Source of the DNA: CBDUVZ01 sp965370805
GTDB lineage: Bacteria; Hydrothermota; Tepidihabitantia; Tepidihabitantales; Tepidihabitantaceae
Direction: 5' to 3'
Length of the DNA stretch: 56,338 bases
Assembly: GCA_965370805.1 (NCBI GenBank)
Contig: CBDUVZ010000003.1
Span: 1-56,338, forward strand
In this document: piece by piece, positions 31,904-41,615 of the stretch
Layout: every line of letters begins with the position of its first letter
Numbering within the stretch: the stretch's first letter is position 1
Made by a program: the position numbers and the translations under genes
Notes under the pieces: model-generated
What the model was told of the DNA's origin: nothing
Database searches by the model: none
What the model saw: the letters and a program-made list of their open reading frames with translations, nothing else

Positions 31904-32218
31904 ATGATGAGGTATCCACTTGGTGCCGGGGTGTGCTTGTTTTGTGCGTTCTGCTGCGCCGGTCTGTTTGCTGACCCGGTTGTCGTGTCCGGGACCGCTG
32001 ATAATGACTACGAGTCGTGGATTGCGCGGCTGAACGACGACCGGCTGATGGTGGTCTTCGACCGCAACCCGGACTTCCGCACCGGCGACCTGTACGTTAC
32101 CTTCTCAACCAATGACGGCGCGCCGGTGTGCATCCCGGGTCTGCCGCACAGCGCCCGGCTCGAACTCCATCCGGTCCTTGACAACCCGCCTTTTTCGGCT
32201 ACAACTTTAGTATGGTGA
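31904..32218 (+). pseudogene. Truncated secreted sialidase-like protein fragment
   Basis: A 104-codon frame from ATG 31904: signal-like MMRYPLGAGVCLFCAFCCAG, then ADPVVVSGTADNDYESWIAR and LYVTFSTNDGAP, the latter resembling an Asp-box (S/T-x-D-x-G) strand as in exo-alpha-sialidase-like propellers. It ends abruptly in low-similarity sequence overlapping the promoter and start of the next gene. An intact family member would be several hundred residues long. Probably a 3'-deleted relic. Confidence 0.5.
32178..32205 (+). promoter_or_regulatory. Predicted promoter giving a leaderless transcript
   Basis: TTGACA (32178-32183), 16-nt spacer, TACAAC (32200-32205), then TTTAGT and the ATG at 32212. 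It lies inside the 3' end of the truncated frame upstream. Confidence 0.55.
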
Positions 32219-34401
32219 AGGACCCAAAGATGGGCAATCTGTTTCTGACTGGATGTCGTACTGCCCGTGCTACCGGTTCGCTGCTGCTCGTGTTGGCTGT
32301 CACCGGTCTGCTTGTCTGCCGGCGCAACCAGCAACCGGTCGTCGCCGCACTCGAAGGTCCGCAGAGCGTCGTGCCGGGCGACACCGCAGACTACCGCTGC
32401 CGGGGTGTCGATCCGGAAAGCGAGTCGCTGGAATACCTCTTCGAGTGGGGGGATTCGATGCCCCAGGAACGGTTCGGCCCCTGCGCTTCGGAGAGCACGC
32501 TCACGGCGCACCACGTCTACCACGACTCCGGTGCGTTCCGGCTGCGGGTCCGCGCGTGCGACCCGGCCGGTGCGGTTTCGGAGTGGACCGAAATGACCGT
32601 GGCTGTGGCGCCGCCCGGTGCGCCGCCGTGCCCCGTCGGGCCGGACCAAACCTACCAGTACGCGCCGGCTGGCTACCGGCTCGGCCCGCTCGCGGAATCG
32701 GTCGCGGTCGAGTACGAAGTCGATTGGGGCGACGGCGCCGTCGAGACTACCGCGGTCGTTCCGTGCGGCGATACCCTCCGGGTCGAACATACCTGGACCG
32801 ACGCCGGCGCTTTCGTCCTGCGCTGTCGCGTGCGTTCAGGTATTGACGGCGGCTTTCAGTCCCAATGGTCGGATTCACTGACCGTCATCGTGTACGCCAA
32901 TCACGTGCCAATCAACACCCGGCTTGCACGGTGTCCCTGGGGCGCGGTCATCAACCGCCGCACGCGCTTCGAAGCCGTGGCTCTGGACCCGGACGGCGAC
33001 AGCATCAGTTACCAGTTCGAGTACGACGTTGCCGGTGGTCTGCGCGGCGACTGGACCCCGCTGTCGATGCACAGCGTCCCCGTGCCTGACTACCACACCT
33101 ATCTTGCGGCTGGTGAATTTCTCGTTCGCGTGCGCGCCCGCGACGCCTACGGCGCGTCCTCTGACTGGTCCGATACCAGCCGGGTCGTGGTCGACACGAA
33201 CGGGGTTGTCTGGACATGGGTTACGCCCGAAGACTCGATGGAAGCCACCGGCTCCGCGCTCGTGTTGCCCGTCGAGGGACGTGAATGCGTCTATGTCGGC
33301 AGTTGGGGGGACGAGGGTTTGTACTACGCCGTCGACGTCGAAGACGGTTCGACGTGGCGTCAGGCAGGTCCCGGCGGGGAATTCGGAATCTCGAGCCACG
33401 CGGCGTACTGCGCTGCGACCGACAACATCATTGTCGGCGATGAGGACGGCGCGCTCTACGCCTTCTCCCCGTCGCTGGAGTTGCGCTGGGAGGCGCCCGA
33501 TTCCCTGAACCCGCATCAGTACGAATGGTGCGTGCCGGCGGTCAACGGCAACCGCATCTACTTCACGCTTGACGACGACTTCCTGTTTTGTCTGGTCGAC
33601 TCAGGCACCAGCGTGCATTGTGTCGGTTCCTGGGACGTACCGGGGATCACCGAGCACCCGGTTATCGATGCTGCGGGCAACGTTATCGTTGTCACCGAGA
33701 CCGGCCGGCTGCTCAAGTCTGATCCGGACCTTGCCACCGTGCTCTGGGATACTCTGCTCTGCCCTCGGGGGTGGTTGGCTTCACCAGTGCTGGGCGTGGA
33801 CGGTACGCTCTACCTGGGCACCAGCGAGGGCGACCGCACCACCTACGTCCGTGCTTACCGACCCGACCTTTCGCTGGCCTGGCAGACGCAGGTGTCGGGT
33901 TCCCCGTGGTGGCTCCTGCTCGGCGACGGCGCAGTCTACGTCGTCCTGCACGACGGCGACGTCTACCGTCTCGACCTGGCCACTGGGGCTATCGTCTGGC
34001 AGGCTGACCTTCCTGGCAACCCCTTATTTTTCTCCTGCCCGTTTCTTACCGATGACGGCTTCATCTACCTTCACGAGGTGCACGATTCCCTCTACTGTGT
34101 GCGCCAGTCCGATGGTGCGCTGGTCTGGGAGTGTGATCTCCTCGCAAGCTTGCCGTTGTCTGCCGGTGCGTCGCACGCAGACAGGCTTGCCCGGCCTTCA
34201 CCGCGCGGGCCCGGTAGACGCGGCGGACGCGACTACATGCCGGATTACGCCCCGGGCCTCACCGCGAACGGGGACATCATCGTGGTCGGCGGGTACGCGC
34301 TCTACTGTGTTGCCGGTCCGACCCGCGGCGGACTTGCGCCTACTGCCTGGCCCAAGTGGCAGCGCGACGTTCACAACACCGGCAAGGCCGGTGGCTGGTA
34401 G
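32212..34401 (+). CDS. Exported PKD-like / PQQ-propeller protein
   Basis: A 729-residue exported protein. N-terminal hydrophobic stretch (ATGSLLLVLAVTGLLVCRRN), perhaps an uncleaved anchor or atypical lipobox. Three PKD/Ig-like modules follow (about 35-330) with the typical D-P-E..Y.FEWGD and A-x-H-x-Y-x-x-x-G-x-F/Y-x-L motifs (TAHHVYHDSGAFRLRVRACD; EHTWTDAGAFVLRCRV). Then comes a PQQ-like propeller (about 340-720; YVGSWGDEGLYYAVD, IVGDEDGALYAFSPS, WPKWQRDVHNTGKAG). There is no sorting domain. ATG 32212 would be leaderless, and ATG 32230 is an alternative. Role unknown. Confidence 0.8.
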   Translation: MVKDPKMGNLFLTGCRTARATGSLLLVLAVTGLLVCRRNQQPVVAALEGPQSVVPGDTADYRCRGVDPESESLEYLFEWGDSMPQERFGPCASESTLTAHHVYHDSGAFRLRVRACDPAGAVSEWTEMTVAVAPPGAPPCPVGPDQTYQYAPAGYRLGPLAESVAVEYEVDWGDGAVETTAVVPCGDTLRVEHTWTDAGAFVLRCRVRSGIDGGFQSQWSDSLTVIVYANHVPINTRLARCPWGAVINRRTRFEAVALDPDGDSISYQFEYDVAGGLRGDWTPLSMHSVPVPDYHTYLAAGEFLVRVRARDAYGASSDWSDTSRVVVDTNGVVWTWVTPEDSMEATGSALVLPVEGRECVYVGSWGDEGLYYAVDVEDGSTWRQAGPGGEFGISSHAAYCAATDNIIVGDEDGALYAFSPSLELRWEAPDSLNPHQYEWCVPAVNGNRIYFTLDDDFLFCLVDSGTSVHCVGSWDVPGITEHPVIDAAGNVIVVTETGRLLKSDPDLATVLWDTLLCPRGWLASPVLGVDGTLYLGTSEGDRTTYVRAYRPDLSLAWQTQVSGSPWWLLLGDGAVYVVLHDGDVYRLDLATGAIVWQADLPGNPLFFSCPFLTDDGFIYLHEVHDSLYCVRQSDGALVWECDLLASLPLSAGASHADRLARPSPRGPGRRGGRDYMPDYAPGLTANGDIIVVGGYALYCVAGPTRGGLAPTAWPKWQRDVHNTGKAGGW

Positions 34402-34419
34402 CGGTTGTTTCCGGTTCGA

Positions 34420-34520
34420 CGCCATACGCTCGAAGCATTACGCTCCATGCTCGACGCCCGAAGCAGCCGGCGTTCTGCGTCTTGCGTCAAGCGTAAGGCG
34501 TCATGCGTCTTGCTGTCTAT
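34420..34520. repeat. GCGTCAAGCGTAAGGCGTCATGC-type repeat
   Basis: A tract built of GCGTC(A/T)TGCGTCAAGCG units. The same family is found in frame inside the sorting-protein gene at 47361-47392. Confidence 0.6.
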
Positions 34521-34526
34521 CCTCGC

Positions 34527-35504
34527 TCAGGGCCGGCGGCCGAGTATTGCCAGCTTGTTGTCGGACTTCACGGCGACGTAGACTGCTTCGGTGCCGGGCT
34601 TGACGGTCAGGTAGTCAGGGTGGTTCCCGACCGGAATCGTTCGGACGACCGCGAGGTCAGCGGTCCGGATGACCGAGACGCTCGAGTCGCCGTGGTTTGC
34701 CACGTAGACGTATTTGCCGTTTTCCAGGACCGCCAGGCCGGTCGGCATCGCTCCGACATCAACCGTGGCCACTACCGTGTTGTCCGAAGTGCGCACCACC
34801 GCGACCTGGTTGTCGGACAGGTTCGACACGTAGAAATGCCGGCCGTCCGGCAGGAACACGATGTCGTGGGGATTGTTGCCGACCGGGAAGTCGGCGATGA
34901 CGACGTTGTCCGCAGTCCGGATGACCGAGATGCTGTTGCTCGCCCGGTTCGCGACGTAGAGCTTCTGGCCGGACGGATGGGCCGCCAGGTGCCAGGGCCT
35001 GGGTCCGACCGGAATCGAATCGACCAGTTCGTTGTCCGCGGTCCGGATGACCGATACGTAGTTCCCGCCGTAGTTGGCGACGTAGATGAATTCGCCGTTC
35101 GGCAGGGCTTCGACGCCGATGGGACGCGGACCCACCGGAATCGAATCGATTACCTGGTTGTCGGACGTCCGGATGACTGCTACCCGGTTGCTGTGGTGGC
35201 ACGCGACGTAGACGAATTCGCCGTCGGGGAGCACTGCGGCCCCGGTTGGAGCGCCGCCGATGGCGACCTGCTCGACGACGGTGTTGTCGGAAGTTCTGAC
35301 TCGGTATACGGCTCCGCTCCAGTGGGTCAGGAAGAGCCGGCTCCCGTCGGGCGTGAAGACCGGGCCGTAGGGCTGGGCGCCGACCGGGATTGTCGCCACA
35401 ACGCGGTCCGGGTAATCGGCCCTGGAGCCGCCGCACGAAAGTGTCAGCGCGGCGAACGCGCCGACTGTCATCAGAATACCGGTCTCGATATATTTGTGAG
35501 TCAT
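34527..35504 (-). CDS. YVTN beta-propeller lipoprotein
   Basis: A 325-residue lipoprotein from ATG 35504 (SD AAGGA 10 nt before): MTHKYIETGILMTVGAFAAL then TLSCGG lipobox. Seven YVTN/NHL-like blades of about 42 residues follow (VAVIRTSDNQVIDSIPVGPR; PNGEFIYVANYGGNYVSVIR). Such propellers bind partners on the cell surface or periplasmically. No enzymatic residues are evident. Divergent from the transglutaminase-like gene across a 270-bp region with two opposing promoters. Confidence 0.85.
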   Translation of the reverse strand: MTHKYIETGILMTVGAFAALTLSCGGSRADYPDRVVATIPVGAQPYGPVFTPDGSRLFLTHWSGAVYRVRTSDNTVVEQVAIGGAPTGAAVLPDGEFVYVACHHSNRVAVIRTSDNQVIDSIPVGPRPIGVEALPNGEFIYVANYGGNYVSVIRTADNELVDSIPVGPRPWHLAAHPSGQKLYVANRASNSISVIRTADNVVIADFPVGNNPHDIVFLPDGRHFYVSNLSDNQVAVVRTSDNTVVATVDVGAMPTGLAVLENGKYVYVANHGDSSVSVIRTADLAVVRTIPVGNHPDYLTVKPGTEAVYVAVKSDNKLAILGRRP

Positions 35505-35578
35505 CTTTCTGTTCCTTTCTGTTCGGCCGGCGGGCCGGCGCACGCAATAAGCAGGAAATGACCAATGATCAACCAGGC

Positions 35579-35607
35579 AGTATGCCTTGGCTGTCGGTTC
35601 GAGTCAA
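35579..35607 (-). promoter_or_regulatory. Promoter of the YVTN lipoprotein gene
   Basis: Minus strand: TTGACT (35607-35602), 17-nt spacer, CATACT (35584-35579). Confidence 0.5.
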
Positions 35608-35650
35608 GCGGTTGTCGCGGGTCGGCGGACCGTTGCGCTCATCTATCTGC

Positions 35651-35678
35651 TTGACATTCCGGCCCCATCCTCTATACC
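35651..35678 (+). promoter_or_regulatory. Promoter of the transglutaminase-like gene
   Basis: TTGACA (35651-35656), 16-nt spacer, TATACC (35673-35678). A GAGCAGGAAATGACCAAT repeat follows; a second copy is near 35550. Confidence 0.6.
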
Positions 35679-35778
35679 CTAGTGAGCAGGAAATGACCAA
35701 TAACCAGGCACCAATGACCAACCTCGGTCAGGAGAGGTCTGTCATTCATATTCCGCGAGCATTACCCAGGGAGGATCC

Positions 35779-38004
35779 ATGCCGATTGCTTTGTTTCTGG
35801 CCGTTGCGTTGTTCCAGGTCGGGCCCGGCCTGACCACGCCGTTTGAAAGCGTGATCTGCGGCGGCGAGGACCTGGCGGATGAAACCCGTGCCGAATGGCT
35901 GGTCAATGGCGAATGCCGAATTGGGAATGCCGAATTGGGAAATGGAGATTCGGAATTCGACAGTTCCTCCGACTACTACTGGGACCCGGCGGACTCGCTT
36001 ACTATCTCCGGCGAGTTCGGGCCGGGCAGCCGACTGGTCGTTACCTGTCCGACTCCACCGGAGAGCCTCGAATTGTACTTCCCGCTCGATACCCTGGCGA
36101 CGGAATGCCGGGCCGCGGTTGACTACGCGCCGTCATGGCTCGAGGAGGAGTTGACCAGCGCTTTCCGGAGGCTGGGCGACTCGGCCGTGTTCTATGCCGA
36201 TCTGCTTCTTGCCGCGCCGCAGCAGTACGCCGACGAGATTGCATTCTGCATCGCCAGCATCGGACCCGAAGTTCTGGTTCATCCGCTGTTCAGTCCCGAA
36301 CTCCTGGAGGAGAATGCCCGCTACCTGTACGAGATTGCCGATTCGCTGCAGTACGCGGAGATTGTCGATCGCGGTTCGCCGCCGGGCGCCTACCACTCAA
36401 CTGTGTTGTATTCGGTCCTTTCCGGTGAGGATACCGTCCAACTGGAACTGCCCAGAATGATCTACTACCAGTACGTGGTCCACCCTACCACCAGCGACGA
36501 GATGCCGCGGATGGACGACTACGTCTACAACAAGCACTGGCGGGAGTATCTTTTCTACGACGCCGACTCCGGATACCCGGTGCTCTGCGATTACATCAAG
36601 CACGCCGAAATCGTCTGGGACCGGTCCCGGTACGTTTTCTCTCCGGGCCGGCCGTTCGAGCCGACCGACTACGCCCTGGATATCATCGGCAACTGGGCAA
36701 CCCGGACCCTGCCGTCCGGCGCGAGCGGCAACCGACCGATCCATCCGAATGTCATCGCCCACGAGCACAACGGCAACTGCGGGGAATGCCAGGACCTCCT
36801 GACCGCGGCCAGCCGGGCCTGCCTGATTCCGGTGGTCAATACCATGGACCCGTGTGAGGACCACGTCTGGTGTGAGTTCTGGGACCAGACCTGGTATCCG
36901 TACCAGATTGACCTCGGGTTCGGCGTGACCCACGTCGCCGATTCCTCGGTTGCCTACGACGAACAGGTCGGCGGGAGCAAGCGGGTCTCCGCAATCTGGA
37001 ACTGGCGGCCGGACGGCTACTGGTGGACCGTGACCGGCAAGTATTCGAATACCTGCTCACTCTACGTCCGGGCGCTCGACCAGCGGGGCCTGCCGATTGA
37101 CGGGGCAAGGGTGCTCATCTACAGCGAGGGCTGGGTCGGCGGGCTATCGACGACCGCTATCGGATTCACCGACAGCGACGGCGCGGTCGCTTTCGAACTC
37201 GGGGACCTGCGCAACTTCTACGCCCGGGTTTCGTCCCCGATCGGCGACTACCCTTCGCCGGACACTTCGGTGAAGATTATCGACCTCAGCCAGACCGGGG
37301 CCGTCTACTACAAGACGTTCTACGTCCCGGCTCCGCTGCCCGCGCCGAGGCCGGTGCCCGAGCAGTTCACCGGCGACTCGACGGTCGTCTGCAAATTCGA
37401 AGTGGCCATGGGAATCGCTTCAGAGCTGGACTACGGATACTGCATCTCAAGGGGTGCGGGCTCGGGTGACCCGGACGATACGGTCCGGTTCTACCAGTAC
37501 TATTCGGACGAGCAGTCCGGCGCTACGGTTGACCTGTTCATCACCGACACTGCGGGATACTCCGGGTATCTCGCCGGTGAGCGGTTCGGTGCGCTCTGGC
37601 TCGGCGACAACACCCCGAGTCGTCGATTCACTTTCGTCTGCCCGACGGCCGACCCGCACCGGTTGGTATTCTCCTCCGAAGACAAGCTGTACCTTTCCCG
37701 ATGGCTGGAGACGACCGTCAGGTTGTACGTCAGGACGCCGGGTGTGGCCGAAGGCGGCGCGACCGAGCCCGTCCGGGTTTCCTTTCCCACTGTCAGCCGC
37801 GGTCATCTGAACCTGAACCTGTCCCGACCGATGACCCTGCAGATATTCGACGTCACCGGCCGGCTGCTCGAACAGCATGACGTCGGTCCGCCCGGGCACG
37901 GTTGCGAGACGGCGCTTGAGACCGGCGTGTATCTGCTCAGGCTCGAATCCAAGGACGATGAGGCCGCGCATCTGCCGGTGCGCAAACTCATCGTTCTGCG
38001 CTAG
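35779..38004 (+). CDS. Secreted transglutaminase-like protein with sorting domain and in-frame repeat
   Basis: A 741-residue exported protein. Short signal (MPIALFLAVALFQVGPG). Residues about 43-61 (NGECRIGNAELGNGDSEFD) are encoded by tandem GAATGCCGAATTGGGAATGC intergenic repeat. The central domain (about 310-420) has HNGNCGECQDLLTAASRACL, EDHVWCEFW and WYPYQIDLGFG: the Cys, His and Asp-region layout of transglutaminase-core proteins. A following Ig-like module (SLYVRALDQRGLPIDGARVL) and the C-terminal sorting hairpin (ALETGVYLLRLESKDD ... LIVLR) complete it. SD GGGAGG. Followed 9 nt later by the next secreted gene. Confidence 0.8.
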   Translation: MPIALFLAVALFQVGPGLTTPFESVICGGEDLADETRAEWLVNGECRIGNAELGNGDSEFDSSSDYYWDPADSLTISGEFGPGSRLVVTCPTPPESLELYFPLDTLATECRAAVDYAPSWLEEELTSAFRRLGDSAVFYADLLLAAPQQYADEIAFCIASIGPEVLVHPLFSPELLEENARYLYEIADSLQYAEIVDRGSPPGAYHSTVLYSVLSGEDTVQLELPRMIYYQYVVHPTTSDEMPRMDDYVYNKHWREYLFYDADSGYPVLCDYIKHAEIVWDRSRYVFSPGRPFEPTDYALDIIGNWATRTLPSGASGNRPIHPNVIAHEHNGNCGECQDLLTAASRACLIPVVNTMDPCEDHVWCEFWDQTWYPYQIDLGFGVTHVADSSVAYDEQVGGSKRVSAIWNWRPDGYWWTVTGKYSNTCSLYVRALDQRGLPIDGARVLIYSEGWVGGLSTTAIGFTDSDGAVAFELGDLRNFYARVSSPIGDYPSPDTSVKIIDLSQTGAVYYKTFYVPAPLPAPRPVPEQFTGDSTVVCKFEVAMGIASELDYGYCISRGAGSGDPDDTVRFYQYYSDEQSGATVDLFITDTAGYSGYLAGERFGALWLGDNTPSRRFTFVCPTADPHRLVFSSEDKLYLSRWLETTVRLYVRTPGVAEGGATEPVRVSFPTVSRGHLNLNLSRPMTLQIFDVTGRLLEQHDVGPPGHGCETALETGVYLLRLESKDDEAAHLPVRKLIVLR

Positions 38005-38013
38005 GAGGCCGGG

Positions 38014-40929
38014 ATGAAAAAGCTCAGTCTATTGCTTATCCTGCTCAATACCGGCCTGGCCATCTTCCACACCGGGTGGCACGACGCCGGGCTGTTCACA
38101 GTGAAGCTGTCCAACTACGGTATGTTCGGGTACGAGAACTGCGGAATCTGGCCGAGAGGTACGAACGAGGTCTACATCTTCGGGGCCGGAATCTGGGTCG
38201 GGGGCCTGAAGCAGACCCCGGCGGGTGCCGAACTGACTTCCCCGGCCGGCGTGCTCGATTCCAGCCTGGCGGTATCCTCGATTGCGGGGTTCGATACGCT
38301 GCAGGGCATCATCCGGCTCGGCGATGAGTTCGTCTATTACCGCGCCACCACTCCCACCAGTTTCGATTCCTGCGTGCGGGGATTCGCGGGCACAACCGCG
38401 GAGTCCCACGCTGCCGGCGACTCGGTCAGGGGGATGGCGGCCAACGTGTCGGTCGGGTACAACCCGTCGTCGGCCCGGTCGGAGTTCGCTCCCGGCGACC
38501 TGCCGAATGAACCGGGCTACACCGATACCCTTGACCGGATACTCTTCTCCGACAATCCGGCCGATACCGCGCTCTGGCCGCTCCGGACCCCGGGCGGAGA
38601 CCGGATTGTCGTCTCCAACGAAGACAGCTACAATATCGCCAACGACCTGGACTCAAGTCGCCACGACGCCGGCGGCACGCCGCTCGACTTCAAAGTCATC
38701 GAAGTCGGCTACGCCTGGTACTACCATTACTACGAGGACTTCATCTTCCTCACCAATCTCATCGTCAACACCTCGACGACCGATACGCTCAAGCACCTGT
38801 TCCTCGGGCTCTGCTGCGACGCGGACATCGGCGACGCCACCGACGACCTGGTCGGGTCCGACCAGACCCGGGACCTCGGCTATGCCTGGGACTCGGACTT
38901 CATCGAGCCCGGCTGGCCCCGGACTCCGGGTTACGTCGGGTACGATTTCCTCGAAAGCCCGGTCGGTCAGTCCGGACAACTCGGCCTCACCGCGTTCAAG
39001 ATCCTGCACAATCCCGGGATTCCCGGTCCCGGGGTTCCGGACCCGGACAACGACCTCCAGGCCTATCTCACTGTCGCCGGCTACGACCATCCGACCGGTC
39101 TTTACCACCCGCTCGATTCGATTATCGACCCGACCGACGTCAGGTTCGTCCAGTGCACCGGTCCGTTCAACCTGGCCCCGCTCGATACCGCCCGGGTGGT
39201 AATCGCCGTCATCTACGGTGCGGATTCGATTGACCTCACCGAGAACTCGGACCTCGCGCAGCGGCTCTACGACTCCGGATTCATGACCCACATGGCCCGG
39301 GTTCTGACCCCGAACGGCGGCGAGGAAATCAGCGGGCCGTACACAATTACCTGGGAGGACTCAAGCGCTACCGGGGCCCCGCTGCTTGCCGATATCGGCT
39401 GCTCCCGGGACCGGGGCAAGACCTGGCGGGATATCGTCGTCGGCATCCCGAGCACCGGGACCTACGTCTGGAACACGCCCGACTATCCCGACGGCACGCG
39501 CTACCTCGTCCGGGTCACGGTCCACGATACCCTGGCGGTCGGCGAAGACCTCTCCGATACCTGCTTCACGGTCAACAACCCGGGCAACGGAGCGCCGGAC
39601 GTCGAACTCCTTGCGCCGCTCCGGGGAACCCTCCGCGGAACCGTGGCAATCGAATGGGACGCGGCCGACCCGGACCACGATACCCTGACTATCGATCTCT
39701 ACTTCAGTCCGGACACCGTCGACTGGGAGGTAATTGCCACCGGGCTTGCCAACACCGGCACCTACGAATGGAATACCTTCCTGGCGCACAACGGCGTCTA
39801 CTACCTGATGGTCAAAGCGAGCGACCGCGATACTTTCACCACGAACCGGAGCGAAACCACGGTCGAGATTGCGAACGACCATCCGCAGGCCGCCGGCGTC
39901 GAGCACGTCCGGGGCGGGTGCAACTCCCTGACGATCCTGGCCCTGGAATACGACCCGACCCAGTACACCGGTCACGGGTACGAAGTCAGCTTCGAGCCGA
40001 TAGCCCGGGGCACCCCGACCACCGAACCGCTCTACCGGTACAACCTGCGCGACGTCACCCGGGATACCATGCTCCTCGAACAGGTGGAACTGGAGATGCT
40101 GGCCGACGGCAACCTGTTCACCCAGTTCTCCCCGCTCATCGACGGCTTCGGACTCCAGTTCAATACTCAGGTGGACAAGAGCGGTTTCCGGTTCGTTGAC
40201 TACCGGGTCGAAACGAACCGCTCGGGCTTCGACGGCAACCTCGTGATTCAGGGCGAAGACAGCCTCGGCATCGCGCCGCCGCTCGCCGGCTACGAATGGT
40301 GCTTCCGGGGTTCGGAATTCTACCTCCGCTGGAAGCGAGAAGCCCCGCCTGACTCCCTGACGATTGAAGTCTACGACTCGACCAACCAGGTCCTGCTTCC
40401 TTATGACCGGAGTCGGGGAGACTGCTGGCATTTCGGCAGCGGCGGCAGCGCCGCGCGCTACTACAACCAGGCCGTGCACAAAGCGCTCTTCCTCGGCGGC
40501 GGGTACTTCTGGTTCAACCGGACCAACGAGATGACCATCCCGCCCGACACCGGCGACGTCTGGGTGGTCGGTTCCGCCGGGCACCGGGTCCCCTGCAACG
40601 ACAACCGGTACCGGTTCACCCCGGTCGGGATTGCCGAAGGCAAGGACGTGCTTCGGACCGGGATCTGCCGGATTGTCCCGAGCCCGGCCTCAAGGAACGC
40701 GACGGTCCACTACTCGCTGGCCCGGAAACAGCGGCTGACGGTTTCGATTCACGACATCGCGGGTCGGAAAGTGAGGACCCTGATTGACGGGGTCCAGTTG
40801 CCCGGACGGTACTCCCTGACCTGGGATAGAAAAGACGACGTCGGGCGCGAGATGAGCGCCGGGGTCTACTTCGCCAGTCTCAGGTCCGGCCAAACCGGCT
40901 CGGTGAAGAAAGTGGTGCTGGTCCGCTAG
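38014..40929 (+). CDS. Large secreted protein with Ig-like modules and sorting domain
   Basis: A 971-residue protein. Signal MKKLSLLLILLNTGLAIFHT, then a globular domain (WHDAGLFTVKLSNYGMFGYE; YNIANDLDSSRHDAGGTPLD) that is conserved in secreted proteins of these candidate phyla but not characterised. Two Ig/Fn3-like repeats with S-x-D-x-G-x-x-W and T-G-T-Y-x-W-N-T motifs lie at about 430-630 (GCSRDRGKTWRDIVVGIPST; TGTYEWNTFLAHNGVYYLMV). C-terminal FlgD-like sorting domain (RIVPSPASRNATVHYSLARK; MSAGVYFASLRSG; KKVVLVR). SD TAGGAGG. Likely one operon with the transglutaminase-like gene. Confidence 0.8.
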   Translation: MKKLSLLLILLNTGLAIFHTGWHDAGLFTVKLSNYGMFGYENCGIWPRGTNEVYIFGAGIWVGGLKQTPAGAELTSPAGVLDSSLAVSSIAGFDTLQGIIRLGDEFVYYRATTPTSFDSCVRGFAGTTAESHAAGDSVRGMAANVSVGYNPSSARSEFAPGDLPNEPGYTDTLDRILFSDNPADTALWPLRTPGGDRIVVSNEDSYNIANDLDSSRHDAGGTPLDFKVIEVGYAWYYHYYEDFIFLTNLIVNTSTTDTLKHLFLGLCCDADIGDATDDLVGSDQTRDLGYAWDSDFIEPGWPRTPGYVGYDFLESPVGQSGQLGLTAFKILHNPGIPGPGVPDPDNDLQAYLTVAGYDHPTGLYHPLDSIIDPTDVRFVQCTGPFNLAPLDTARVVIAVIYGADSIDLTENSDLAQRLYDSGFMTHMARVLTPNGGEEISGPYTITWEDSSATGAPLLADIGCSRDRGKTWRDIVVGIPSTGTYVWNTPDYPDGTRYLVRVTVHDTLAVGEDLSDTCFTVNNPGNGAPDVELLAPLRGTLRGTVAIEWDAADPDHDTLTIDLYFSPDTVDWEVIATGLANTGTYEWNTFLAHNGVYYLMVKASDRDTFTTNRSETTVEIANDHPQAAGVEHVRGGCNSLTILALEYDPTQYTGHGYEVSFEPIARGTPTTEPLYRYNLRDVTRDTMLLEQVELEMLADGNLFTQFSPLIDGFGLQFNTQVDKSGFRFVDYRVETNRSGFDGNLVIQGEDSLGIAPPLAGYEWCFRGSEFYLRWKREAPPDSLTIEVYDSTNQVLLPYDRSRGDCWHFGSGGSAARYYNQAVHKALFLGGGYFWFNRTNEMTIPPDTGDVWVVGSAGHRVPCNDNRYRFTPVGIAEGKDVLRTGICRIVPSPASRNATVHYSLARKQRLTVSIHDIAGRKVRTLIDGVQLPGRYSLTWDRKDDVGREMSAGVYFASLRSGQTGSVKKVVLVR

Positions 40930-41122
40930 CCGCGACCGAGAAGACCGGCAGTCAACCCCGGTCGAAGCGGCCGGCCGGCACCCGGACAAAAAGCGGGATT
41001 AATGCCCGATTATGGTCGGCGTAAACCAGCGGCCTCGTCACCACAACCCGCTCAGCAAGCATCACTTACCACCTTGACATCCATCGATATTGTCCGCACC
41101 CCACCCCTATCCCCATGAGTCA

Positions 41123-41338
41123 CTCCCCGGGTGTCTCCAAATGGGCTACCCGATAGCCTACCAGATTGCCTATCGGAGGGCTCTCCGGGGGTGCTATCGG
41201 AGGACATAATAAGTGGCACTCCGGGGGTGCTATCGGAGGACATAAAGAAAGGCTCTCCGGGGGTGCTATCGGATTGCGTATCGGAGGGCGTATCGGATTG
41301 CGTATCGGAGGACATATAGGAGGTGCTAGTGGCTTGCA
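41123..41338. repeat. 12-bp-period array 5 with 36-bp higher-order unit
   Basis: Eighteen 12-mers in one phase: TATCGGATTGCG, TATCGGAGGGCG and TATCGGAGGACA alternate with CTCCGGGGGTGC. The trio CTCCGGGGGTGC-TATCGGAGGACA plus a diverged 12-mer forms a 36-bp higher-order repeat at 41183-41254. All the arrays share the period but not the sequence. It lies about 240 bp upstream of the restriction-modification promoter. Confidence 0.85.
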
Positions 41339-41580
41339 CCGGGCAGGAAAAGGACCGGGACACTCCCCCGGACACGGTTCCGACTGCCGGCGAACGGCAT
41401 TCGGCAAACAAAAAGCCGCAGGACGGGCTAAGGCCCGAGCCTGTGACAATAGATATTTTGCCGTCGCGTGCAAGTGTCATTTACCCTTCTTTCGTTTTTC
41501 TCCATTCCTCTTCAACGCTCAGATTATACCGACTCCCCGCCGATAGTCAATCGAAACGTACGGTCCACAACCGCAGCTTC

Positions 41581-41608
41581 TTGACATCGAACCGGTTCGA
41601 CCTATCGT
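41581..41608 (+). promoter_or_regulatory. Promoter of the restriction-modification gene
   Basis: TTGACA (41581-41586), 16-nt spacer, TATCGT (41603-41608). An ATG lies 7 nt downstream. Confidence 0.6.
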
Positions 41609-41615
41609 TCTACCA

